From Opisthorchis felineus (taxonomy: Eukaryota > Platyhelminthes > Trematoda > Opisthorchiida > Opisthorchiidae): a stretch of DNA of 64,000 bases. Positions within the stretch are counted from its first letter, which is position 1, and every line of letters starts with the position of its first letter. The DNA lies in the NCBI GenBank assembly GCA_004794785.1, contig SJOL01006412.1:366691-430690 (forward strand), written 5' to 3'. A program made the position numbers and the translations under genes. This document shows, one piece after another, positions 54,380 through 64,000 of this stretch. A model generated the notes under the pieces. It saw only the letters and a program-made list of their open reading frames with translations, had not been told where the DNA came from and did no database searches.

Positions 54380-56205
54380 CTTCGTAATAGAGGTTCAAGC
54401 AACCGTTGATTGCGAAGTCAACAGTTTACGAAATTTTAAGTTCATTGGAGTGGCATCACCCGAAAAGGAGCCGGCAGTAAACACAGATCATGTAGTTCTG
54501 CGGAAAACCCTGCGTGAGATACCATCCCTGAAGCGCAACAAGGCACCTAGTGCGGATGGTCTACACCTCGCACTCTTCAAACAAGGTGACGAGGTCCTGC
54601 TGAACAGTCCGACAACCGTACTGCAGAAGATTTGTAACGAAAACAGAACATCAGCCGAATGGAGCTCCCCGACCGTCATCCCACTTTTCAAAAAGGGCGC
54701 AAGAAAGTTATGTGAAAACCATCGTGTTATCAGCCTGATATCCGTCGCATCTAAGGTGCTCTCTGGCATCATTTTGCGCATTGAAGCACCAGCGTCAACA
54801 CTGATGTTGCTGTCTCCCCCCTTAGATTATTTTGTGCAGGTTGATAGATTATCGGGAGAGACAGATTCGTGAGAATCAAGCTGGGTTTCGCCCTGGTCGA
54901 GAATGCATCGACCATATCTCTACCTTGAGACAAATTCTTGAACAGCCCCACTCCTTCAGACGGCCCACGTTGGTCTTTTTTCTGGATTTGAAAGCTGCTT
55001 TTGACTTTGTCGATCGTCAGCAACTTTGGTAGTGTCTGGCGATCAAAGGTGTCCCTTCCAAATTTCTATCCCTTTTGAGAGTACTGTATGCGAAATCCTG
55101 TGGGCGCGCACGGGAAGCTTTCACCAGAGTTCACCAAGTCCAGTGGTGTAAGACAAGGCTGTCCTCTCTCATCTTTTCTCTTCAACTTTGTTATTGATGT
55201 GCTGCTTGAAATTTCCCTGCCTGCCTCTGAAACCTCGGGAGTCGAACTGCTCCCGGGATGTTCCCTCACAAACACTGAGTATACAGACGATATTGCTCTC
55301 CATGGTTCAGATCCCTCCCAAATGTAGACGATTTTAAATAACTTAGATAACTCTGCTGCACGGGTTGGCATGCGCCTCACACCTGCAAAGTGTAAAGAGC
55401 TGTTACAAGACTGGGTGGGATCAAACCCACACCTCATGTTTGCAGGCGAGCCAATCGACGTGGCAGATAAATTTGTTTACCTGGGCAGCTGTTTAAGTTC
55501 CGGTGGACCGGCTGAAGATGAGATTATTTCTCGAATCGGGATGGCCAGGACAGCTTTTGCCAACCTCCGACACCTATCGTGCCGACGTGATGTCAGTTTG
55601 TCTGTCAGGTGCAGATTTTACACTGCGGCGGTGTGATCCATACTGCGCAGAGGACATACGAAAGATGTCAGTGTTTGACCATGGGTGTCTCTGGAGAATT
55701 GGTTAGGTCTGGTGGCAACATCGGATTAGCAATGCTGAGGTACGCCAGATGGTTCTAGGAAGAAGGAACTCTCCCGCGATAGATGAGTTACTCACTCTTC
55801 ATAGGTTAGGACATGCGCTCCGCATACCAAAAGACCGTCTGTCTCGCAGAGCTATTTTCAACCAGCCCTGTGCTGAATGGAAGCGACCGAGAGTTGGACA
55901 GTGTATGACCGGGCAACGAAGTATCAAAATACTAATGAGTAAACTTAGTCGGATCGACAACTGCGGCCTCCCTGGACGGGGTCTCCGGGACTCAACTCAC
56001 CAATGAATAATGACATTGGCAGAAATGGCACAATCTCACAGTCATGCATCAAACCTGTCGCTTTCAATGCGTAGCTACCCAATTCCCGAGCTAACTGAAC
56101 ATGCCATTGCCTCCTAGGCTTGGCCGCATTTCCCGCAATGATTGAAACTGTAGCAGCTAGGAGCAATGTGCCTATGGTACACGGTTTATAGCTGGTAAAT
56201 TAAAC
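54380..56205 (+). mobile_element. RTE-1 retrotransposon copy, plus strand, 5'-truncated
   Basis: Blocks in order: LREIPSLKRNKAPSADGLHL (about 54510), AEWSSPTVIPLFKKGARKL (54654), VISLISVASKVLSGIIL, the hairpin mini-insertion, RQIRENQAGFRPGRECIDHI, TLVFFLDLKAAFDFVDRQQL, SSGVRQGCPLSSFLFNF (about 55139), the YTDD box (about 55280), FVYLGSCLSSGGPAEDEIIS, SNAEVRQMVLGRRNSPAIDE (about 55730) and a C-terminal WKRPRVGQCM block. The ILLYGSETW region carries a deletion near 55.65 kb. The 3' end GGTTTATAGCTGGTAAATTA is near 56.2 kb. Stops and frameshifts; dead, but one of the youngest elements in the window. Confidence 0.87.
54768..54838 (+). repeat. Hairpin mini-insertion in RTE-1 RT region (plus copy)
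   Basis: ATCATTTTGCGCA (54768) and ATTATTTTGTGCA (54826) are the diverged target duplication around TGAAGCACCAGCGTCAACAC, TGATGTTGCTGTC and CCCCCCTTAG. Period 58 bp against 57 bp in the minus copy: one extra C shifts the frame here. Same position as in the copy at 21.43 kb, hence inherited from a common source copy. Confidence 0.75.
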
Positions 56206-59200
56206 TGAAATTGTGGTTAGGGCCTCTGATGTGGACAGTACGACGAATCCGTCCGCGATCAAAATCGACTTCATGGTTGTCGATTCAGCCTAAATTCGGC
56301 CTGCATCATTTTTTGTTATAAAGTCCCAGAATAGTAATATTGCAAGTGAAATAGTTAAAAAGTTAGAATACTTTAGAGTGTGCATGCGGTTATTTTCGGC
56401 CACATTTGTTATTATGTGGGCTAAACCGATGATGTCAGGACTGTTCTTAGTTTACGACGGTACTACCGCATGGATTGGGCCTAACAACCTGGCAGCGGAG
56501 CCGTAGTCAGGCTTCGCTTGCCCCGACGTATTTTTGGGTTCTCACGCAGCTGTGTGAAGGGAAATAATGAGCAGCGGTGGGCGTTTTCTATTGTATTACT
56601 CCTAGGTGGATGGCTAGGCGAGCAGTATATTCGCACTCACATGCTTGCAGATGAATCAGGTCTAACAACAGTCGTTTTCCGATCCTACGGGACCCTACGA
56701 TAACAGCTCTCCTTGGACTAAAAGAATTCTCAACTGCCCAGGTGAAGCTAAGCAATGTCAACAGCGCAGATTGCTCATTTTCACCCTACATCACTGCTGC
56801 CACCTAACAGCCTCGAGTGAAACGAAACCGATTGTTGTTTCTTGAAGAACGACAACTATGCTATGAATTTTTAAGCAGGGATAGGTGTAGTAATATGACG
56901 TCAGATAAATGATTGTAGGCCGTTTATATCGTTGTTTGCTTCCTCTAAAAGTTGTGAAAACCGTTTGTTAATGTGAAGTAGTTGGTGGTGAGCAGGTTCC
57001 TAGCTTTATTACGACATTAAACGTATGCTCCAGTGACATAGAGGGCAATATTTGTAAAACATCCAGGTGAACTGAAGTACAAACATGTTCTACATGTTAA
57101 ATTCCTAATCATCTTGTTCGTATGATGGACTACACCTAAATGGCTAGAAATTGCCCACTGTTCTGCCATTCACAGATTGCCCGTACCAATGGTCTTATCA
57201 TAAAACACGGTAGTTATCGTTTGCACAGTTTCTCGCACTGATAGACCGATCGTATTTTCTTCGGCAATGCAATGGCTCTTTGAACGAACAATTTCTCACT
57301 AATTGGCTCAGTAAGACGCTTCGGATGAGCAGACAGCACCGATGACTATATGAGGAGGGCTACTTCCAGATCAGCTACGAATAGGTGGTCTGACATAGAT
57401 GATGTGGATAGTTTGCTGTTAGACCTCTATCATCCTCAACACAGCTGCCTTTTAGTCCTCGGGATACTGCTAAGTTCGCCGCTGAGCCGTTTGGGATACA
57501 AAATGTTCTTCCTGTACAGCGGGACATCTCTCTGCCTTGCAATATATTTTCTGCTAAAAGGAAGGGTCGCTTCGGGGTAGCCAGTATTCTATATTTCCGT
57601 AATGGGCAAAGAAGATATGAAGATATGATATAAGACTATGACTAATGTTGATGCACCTGACGAAGACTCAATCATTTTCATTACTACTCATAAGGTCGAT
57701 GAACAGCATAAGCGGGAGATTCAGGCAGATCTCAGCATGTTTGTGTGCCACCACATACGGTTGCCTAAATCGTTGTACTGATTTGATGAGCTATTTGCAT
57801 GAGATTACTTCAGACCTACAAGTTTTGCGCGTCAGTGTGAACCGCTGGTATACTGGAAAATAAATTGGTGAAAGTTGTAGTATTTCTTTTCAAAGGCCGG
57901 GGCAACATCAGTACCCTTGGTCAGGCAGTTGAGATATTGAATCCGCAGGGTCCAACTATGTGTGACTAGGCAACTGGTGGATCTAAATCGACGAACAAAA
58001 ACGTTGGCACTTTTGACACTATCAACCATCATCAAGCACTGTAGGATGACATGAAGATTCCATGTCACTCCATTTCCACGACACTTAGGGAATAAACAAG
58101 TCAAACGTAGCAACAGATTTTAAGCCTGAGATAGTTGCCTGTGCCACCCAACATTCACTCGAATGAACATGAAGACTGACACAATCAGCCAGGGATGGAT
58201 AAACTCACCGTCCACCCAGCGTGCGTTTGGTGACTCCGTAGCTCGAACTAATCTGGCGATAGCCACTAGGCTGTTTCGTTTGAAGATTTTGTTGAAGCTA
58301 AATAAAGAAAAAAAGGTAAGTGACCAGTCAAATGATGAAACAAGGATACCTGCAGTATAGCAGGGTTTTTCTCTTCAAATGAGACGGACGCATAGGTCGG
58401 CATGAAAAAGTGGGTGGAGGCTGAATTGCTGTTGGGAGTGTGTTAGGACGGTGTATCAAGTGGAATGTCCGCGTGAATCTGAACTGTCCAAAGAACTATT
58501 AGTATTCGACACGAGGTCACGTATCACTTAGGAGTACTCAGTATACTTGATAGTCTCCATCACTAAAAACGAAATAAGCTTAGAAATCTGGCGCTTCACA
58601 ACCAGCAGGGCATACCTTTGTTCAGTCAGAATGATTGCGAGAAAAGTTCCTCAACTGACCCACTAGAAAACGCAACCACCACAGCTTAACAAAACTCCCC
58701 AAACATACACAGTTGAGGGAAACAACAGGGCTCAAAAAGTAATGTGAGGAACAGTGGAGGATCAATGCTTACGGGAGTAAGACTAATACTAGACACAGCT
58801 GCATTCCACCAAAACACACCTGAAAGAGGAATAAAAAAACATTTGCCGATAAATGAAGCCTTTCAGATGAAAAGTGGATCTATACTTCCCGCACAATCTA
58901 GTAGTCGGTTTCCCGCTCCAAAGACCCACCGATTCAGAATGCTCTATCACAAACGGATAAGTCCACAAAAACTCAACCCCTTAAAAGCCCATGTAGTCTC
59001 CTCAGCTATCTTGCTCGAAAGCGCAAATTAAGTCCAAAAACAAAATTTTAGTATAGCCGAACAGTCCAAAAAATGCTCTAAAACACAACGCAGAACTAGT
59101 GCAGCATCAGTTTGATTGTGAATTGAATAAGAATAACTCAATAAAATACGAAAAGGAGGAGCGACGAATTGTTTCCGGGTGAAGAGTATGCCATGCAAGT

Positions 59201-61607
59201 GTAGTTTACATCCCAATCCATTGTCAAATGTTTATCACCGCTAAGTCAAGCCTCAGGAGCAAAACCCCTTGTAAATAAAGATTGTCATACTCGCGAAATT
59301 CCTTTCATGGAAGCCGTTCCGACGAGCTGGTTGGCTGCGGTCATGTCACTCATTCACACCAAACCAGGTAAGTAGGTGAAAGTGGAACAAAAGCCGAAAA
59401 GCTGCTGCGATGAGCTCTGAAACATGCCATGAAGAGTCGCTAAGTGAAGCACACAAACTCCTGTGCAGATTCCCCATCATCCTCCTTCCCTTGATATTTG
59501 ATATTCATTGTACGATAGGGCATGCTGCTTTCACAGTTTTATGACAGAAAAACGATAGGTCAAGCACCGATAGGTGCACAACAGTGAGCAAATAGTTACA
59601 GTTATAGCTAGACTATAGCTACGCAGAGATCTGTAAGTCAGAAATGAGCATTAGCACACAAAACTATGAGCCAATTGTTCAATCCAAATTGTATTGGAAA
59701 GGCTGAATACCGTTCCAAGAAACCTTGCCTGTGTTAAATTTGTCATCTTAAGAACAAAGCTCACAGATACCCTGTGCCAAAATGACTGATGAAGGCACAT
59801 ACAAATTGAATATACTTTTACATAGCTATGGCCCTGTCTTCCCTCATTAGAATAAGGAGAAAAACCTTTAGGTGCTGATGCTGCGTTTTCGAACAAGTTG
59901 CCGTCGCCCAAAGCAATCAATTAACAAGAAAGGCCCACAAAATTTCATTCAAAAAACGAGATTAGGTTTCATTCAACAAACCGCACAAGCGTTAAACCCG
60001 TCTTCACACCACACGCATCAGAGGATTTTTTGTGCCGCCCGGGTTTGGAACCGAATCATCGGCCCCCCGCCTGCTGGATGGGCGAGAGAATTTAATCAGT
60101 TGTAATGTTATCGAAAAATGTAAGAGTTAACGCACGAAAATTTAAATGAATTGCGGCTGATTTCAATTATATGAAGAGATATCTCCGACAGACGATGATT
60201 CTGACGGTCGCGCAGCAATCAAACTCAGATTTAGCCCCACTGGTCAAGAAGTTCAAATGCTCTCTAGATAAGAACCGAAACACACATAAATAAAGTCGTC
60301 TTTTCTCAAAGTTGAATGAAGTTTGCCTCTCAATCAATTGGAAAAAGTTTGGAACCGATTAAGAAGTCATCGCTTCAGAAGGGCCTGGTAGATAAGAGGC
60401 CCAAATAAAGGACCCAAATGAAAACTACCGATTGTTTAACAAGCCGTTCTGAAACGAAATATGCCTCTCTCCCTGAATTCTGATTTTTAGGACGAAGACA
60501 GGTGTACGACTGGCCGAAGTGCACCAGTGCCATACTGACCAATGCGTCCAAAGCACTGAGGGTTCCGCAGAGATCTATCCTAATTTACCAACAAACCATT
60601 CATTAGGGAGATCCAGATGAGTTAAAAAGTCCTTACAGAGTCCGTTATTTCCACAATACTGTTTTTGAAAAACATAACTTCCGATTTCGTGTGCGCTTAA
60701 GTTGCGCTCAGTAGTACACTGAACTCACAGGCAGAGCTACATACAGGAATTATCTGTACATTGTGGTGAACTGTTTGGGTAGTCGCAACCAGAAAACCAA
60801 CGTTCGTCAATTAGCACCACCAGTATTTTACGAAAGGTTGGTAGAGCGTAATGTCATCTGGTATTCCCATAAGTTGCTTTTATTCGACACTCCATCTGCT
60901 TATCAGAATAAACCAGCCAAAATGAGGAGGGTTGACAAATTTATGCACCAAGTTAGTAGCTTCCAATTAACTGATACACTTCATTCGTTGTAGAACGGTG
61001 ACGGGCATTTGGTTCAAGCCGCATAGGAGCCCGATGACGCTGGAAAACTGTTGAGCAGTATGAGTTACATTAGCGCAAATCGACAACGCTGTATGAACAA
61101 CAAGGAACGACATACGTCACATTTTGATAGTAAGACGTGTCAGCACCATAAGATACATGAAATACTACCATTCATAATTTTTCCGTAAAAATAACAAAAA
61201 TCTGCGGACTTGGGAAATTGTAGAAGTTGAAAACTTAACTGTCTAGAAAACCAACGAATTTTTTTAAATGGCACAGCGACTGAATTACACGCATGCAAAC
61301 AGCTAGCGGGATTTATCTGTTTCTAAAAGACGGGATTGCTGAAAATCGTTCGATGGGAAACGAAGCATTAAGTGTCTGTAAGAATATGCTCTGCACTCAT
61401 CGACCGAAGAATTACGTGAACAAATATTACGGGATCTTCCCACCTCAGCACACTTTTGTTTATAGAGATTGTGAGAGAATAATGCAGTTCTTCAGCGTCA
61501 GATATCACGTCAGGTGTGGCTTCTGAAAACATGAAAAATACAGCCTGCAGATTCGTCCGAAATTTCTAACAATGGAAACACAACACAGCAGAATAAATGT
61601 AGCTTAC
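56206..61607. other. No gene recognised
   Basis: No domain-bearing frame. A copy of repeat R3 lies at about 60300-60400 (TCAATTGGAAAAAGTTTGGA). The frame at 59.82-59.91 kb on minus (LGDGNLFENAASAPKGFSPY) has a protein-like residue mix but no splice context that I could support. Confidence 0.4.
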
Positions 61608-61687
61608 CACTGCTCCAGCAGTTTGGAAGAGGTCCGACGGCTTATCAGGTTCTGGAAGTTCGGAATGAAACCTCTACCAGCCGCAGA
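61608..61687 (-). CDS. Candidate internal exon of an unknown gene
   Basis: Between a strong acceptor (polypyrimidine run TTTTTCCTTGTTTCCTTCCA and AG) and the donor CAGTG|GTAAGC, a minus-strand frame of 26 codons reads SAAGRGFIPNFQNLISRRTS, then SKLLEQ plus two bases. The minus-strand ATG at 62473-62475 is immediately followed by GTAAGT, so an exon pair ATG|TCT would give a protein starting MSAAGRGF, in phase. No family was recognised. It could alternatively be part of an upstream FIGNL1 exon set, which is unlikely given the sequence. Confidence 0.35.
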
Positions 61688-64000
61688 CTGGAAGGAAACA
61701 AGGAAAAATCTACCTTCGAGATTTCGAGACTCCTTATATCAACAGATGCGGAAGCTGGTAAGGGTGATAAATTAGTGAGGGAGCGTTTGTATGTAGGGTG
61801 AGATCGTGTTGAGTCATGCACAGAAGTTACAGGCACCGGAAGATTCACCTTGTCAGTTGAACCTGGGACAGCACGGCCGGAAGCCTGTCGGGAAGGGTAA
61901 AAGCGATATACAAAAGACCATGAAAGAAAGAACACACTTGAATGTGCTGAAAATCGGCCCCTCCGCGTTTAGGAAACCTCACGGTGCCCTTGAATCGAAG
62001 TCGTCACCTTCCCTGTACAGACATCGTAATGTAACTTCACTAAGATAATTATAACAATTCTAGGCCAGCAAAATGTTCGGGCAATCAATCCATGTACACA
62101 GCTGCTCCGTCATTATTCTCCATGTTGTCCGTGAAACTGTAGCAGTTGGGAACAATGCACAACAGATACAAAGTTTATTTGGAACGCTAATTAGAAGCAA
62201 ATAATGAGGACGCGTTATTCCTTCGCCGTACAATAAATCACCAACAATTCAACTTGTTGAATTCCATAGGCCATTAAGTCTACCCCGGCGAGGCAGCCCA
62301 GTAAAATGTGCGGCACTACGAGTAAAACATCTTCAGTCGACATTCTTCAGAGGCGGTGATAGCAGGTTGAGCACAAAGTTGGATGTAAGATGCCTGGTCG
62401 GAAGCCTGTGCGACAGTAGTATTTGAAGTTTCTTTATCAACAGACTACTCGTGAGTAATAGAAAACACTTACCATGATGTCTGGGACGGCTGAGCCCGAG
62501 CCTAACAACAAGGTTCACATCGAAGAGGGTCCAACATGGGGTTTGGCCCCATACGCTCGAACAAATCAATCAAATCCTCAGCTGACTGAGAGTGCTACCT
62601 ATAGGTAACACTTTCTTGTCCGAAATCCTATTGTTTATCATGAAGTAGGCTCCACATTAAGAGTGTGGTACAGGAAGCGCACTAATGACCATGACGGCAT
62701 TGTAATAAGTCTGAGTGTAGCGCATCATAACCAAGTACACGTACAACTGAAAACCGACTACACTTTTATTAGCAATTTAAGTGGAGTGTAAGGATAACAT
62801 CGACCAAATTTCACGCAGACTGCGAGGTTCGCTTGCTTCATGAATTTCGCCAGAAAATCAGAAAATCACGTACATTTTCAAAAATACATGTAGCAAAACT
62901 TAACGCAGTCACCTTGACGTGGTGACGAGGGTTCAGTGTTGGTTGGAAATCAGTTCTTTACGGTCCAACAATGTCGTGAAGGCGAACAAGGGGCGGCCCA
63001 ACGAAGAGTGACGAGATCCCGTACCACCATAAGTTGTATTACGAGGCTGACTAGGAGTGAAGTCGTGCTGTCCTCTGCTATAGGGGTAGAAAAGCAGTAC
63101 GGTGTGGCTCGTGGCGGCCAGCATCTCCATACTCAGGGAAGTGGCGATATCACCTTTCCACGAAGGAGGGTGGGCTAGAAATGGTTACTCGTAAAAACCG
63201 TACCCTGTTCGCCTAACGATTGGTCTTAACCGCCAGTGGAAAGTAAGTAACGCTGGAGTCCAATGCTGCTTGGAATGCAACTTCTATTCTATATGGCACT
63301 ACATTTCAGACTTTCATGTCTTTCGGATCACGCCTTAAGGTCGAAGAGAAGGAAATGAGACCAGCTACTGATATTCTGAAGCTGGAACGTGAAGACTTGA
63401 CGGACGTGGATTGAGGGAGCAGACTTGAAAGGTGGACTGTTCTCGTTGCAGGACTCAAATGCTTCGGGACAAGCCCTGTTACACTTGGCAAAACATGGCT
63501 GGCTGATAAAGAAAAGCTACGAGGAGCTTGAGCGGATTGTACTTTCTACCGGAGTAAAACAATAAACCCTGAGTGAATGCGGTTAGGCCAGCGATTACAG
63601 ATAATATTCATGAAATAGAATGGGCAAAACAAAATGAATCAGCTCAAGTTCGATGGTAATCAAATTCCGACTGTCAGAGGCAATTTTGTCTGTGTGTGAA
63701 AAAGTCACACGTGGGTGAGGAAAAGAAAAAAACCCTGTGCATGACTATTGAACTTGATCAGATTAATAGCTTCAAGTGACTACCTGTTCCTGTCAACTGA
63801 CTTCAGTGCTCGGGCCTACAATGACGCACACCTCCGGAAGCGGACTACGAGAAAGTTTACTGATGAGGTGTGCAGCGTAGAAGCTTGTAATAACAAGCAA
63901 TTGGTTCAACTTGGGGCACATAGGGATCGTCGCTCGGACTCATCCAAAGGGTTGGCACAAATACGTATTCTACTATATCATCGGGCAGCAGAGACCTCGT
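61688..64000. other. Right flank: no firm gene
   Basis: It contains the possible start codon/donor at 62473 (minus). A GTCACCTTGACGTGGTGACG word at 62908 resembles the 5' end of RTE-1 (21.76 kb minus). A 54-codon plus frame at 63401-63565 (GALLHLAKHGW-like segment: SGQALLHLAKHGWLIKKSYE) of unknown origin ends at an AATAAA-containing stop. None of these is firmly supported. Confidence 0.35.

Overview
The window is from a eukaryotic nuclear genome, most likely a parasitic flatworm: a digenean trematode, or possibly a diphyllobothriid cestode. The grounds are interrupted genes with a run of 36-39 bp mini-introns followed by multi-kilobase introns, many RTE-type non-LTR retrotransposon relics, a BEL/Pao relic of the kind called Sinbad in schistosomes, and tRNA-headed SINEs. 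Base composition looks too GC-rich for Schistosoma. The species cannot be fixed from sequence alone.

Layout. 1-3.65 kb: a decayed BEL/Pao pol gene (+). 3.65-15 kb: mostly unrecognised sequence with an RTE scrap near 6 kb (-) and a MULE/ZSWIM-type transposase relic at 8.74-9.18 kb (+). 15.0-24.3 kb: a dense stack of nested retroelements, with RTE fragments on both strands, three SINE copies (two inside RTE reverse-transcriptase regions with visible target-site duplications), a Gypsy reverse-transcriptase fragment (-), and an unnamed interspersed repeat in two inverted copies. 26.2-26.65 kb: an imperfect inverted repeat with about 100 bp arms.

27.9-37.3 kb (+): a complete seven-exon gene for a three-CCCH zinc-finger protein of the ZC3H4/ZC3H6/Suppressor-of-sable family. 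37.56-50.06 kb (-): nine exons of fidgetin-like 1 (FIGNL1), holding the conserved stretch before the AAA+ domain and the whole AAA+ domain through the stop codon; more 5' exons must lie above 50.06 kb. The two genes converge, with stop codons only 264 bp apart. Two unexplained minus-strand ORFs lie inside a FIGNL1 intron. 54.4-56.2 kb: a second RTE-1 copy (+), inverted relative to the copy at 19.85-21.78 kb. A possible two-exon start of another minus-strand gene lies at 62.5/61.6 kb.

The two host genes are not obviously linked in function: ZC3H4-type proteins act in nuclear RNA surveillance and early termination, and FIGNL1 in RAD51 turnover. The most unusual observation is a 40-70 bp hairpin unit, equal to the extreme 3' end of an RTE-2 family (palindrome plus GATGAT tail). 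It appears as tiny separate insertions with target-site duplications, including one inside the RT region of two other RTE copies, where it brings an in-frame TAG.
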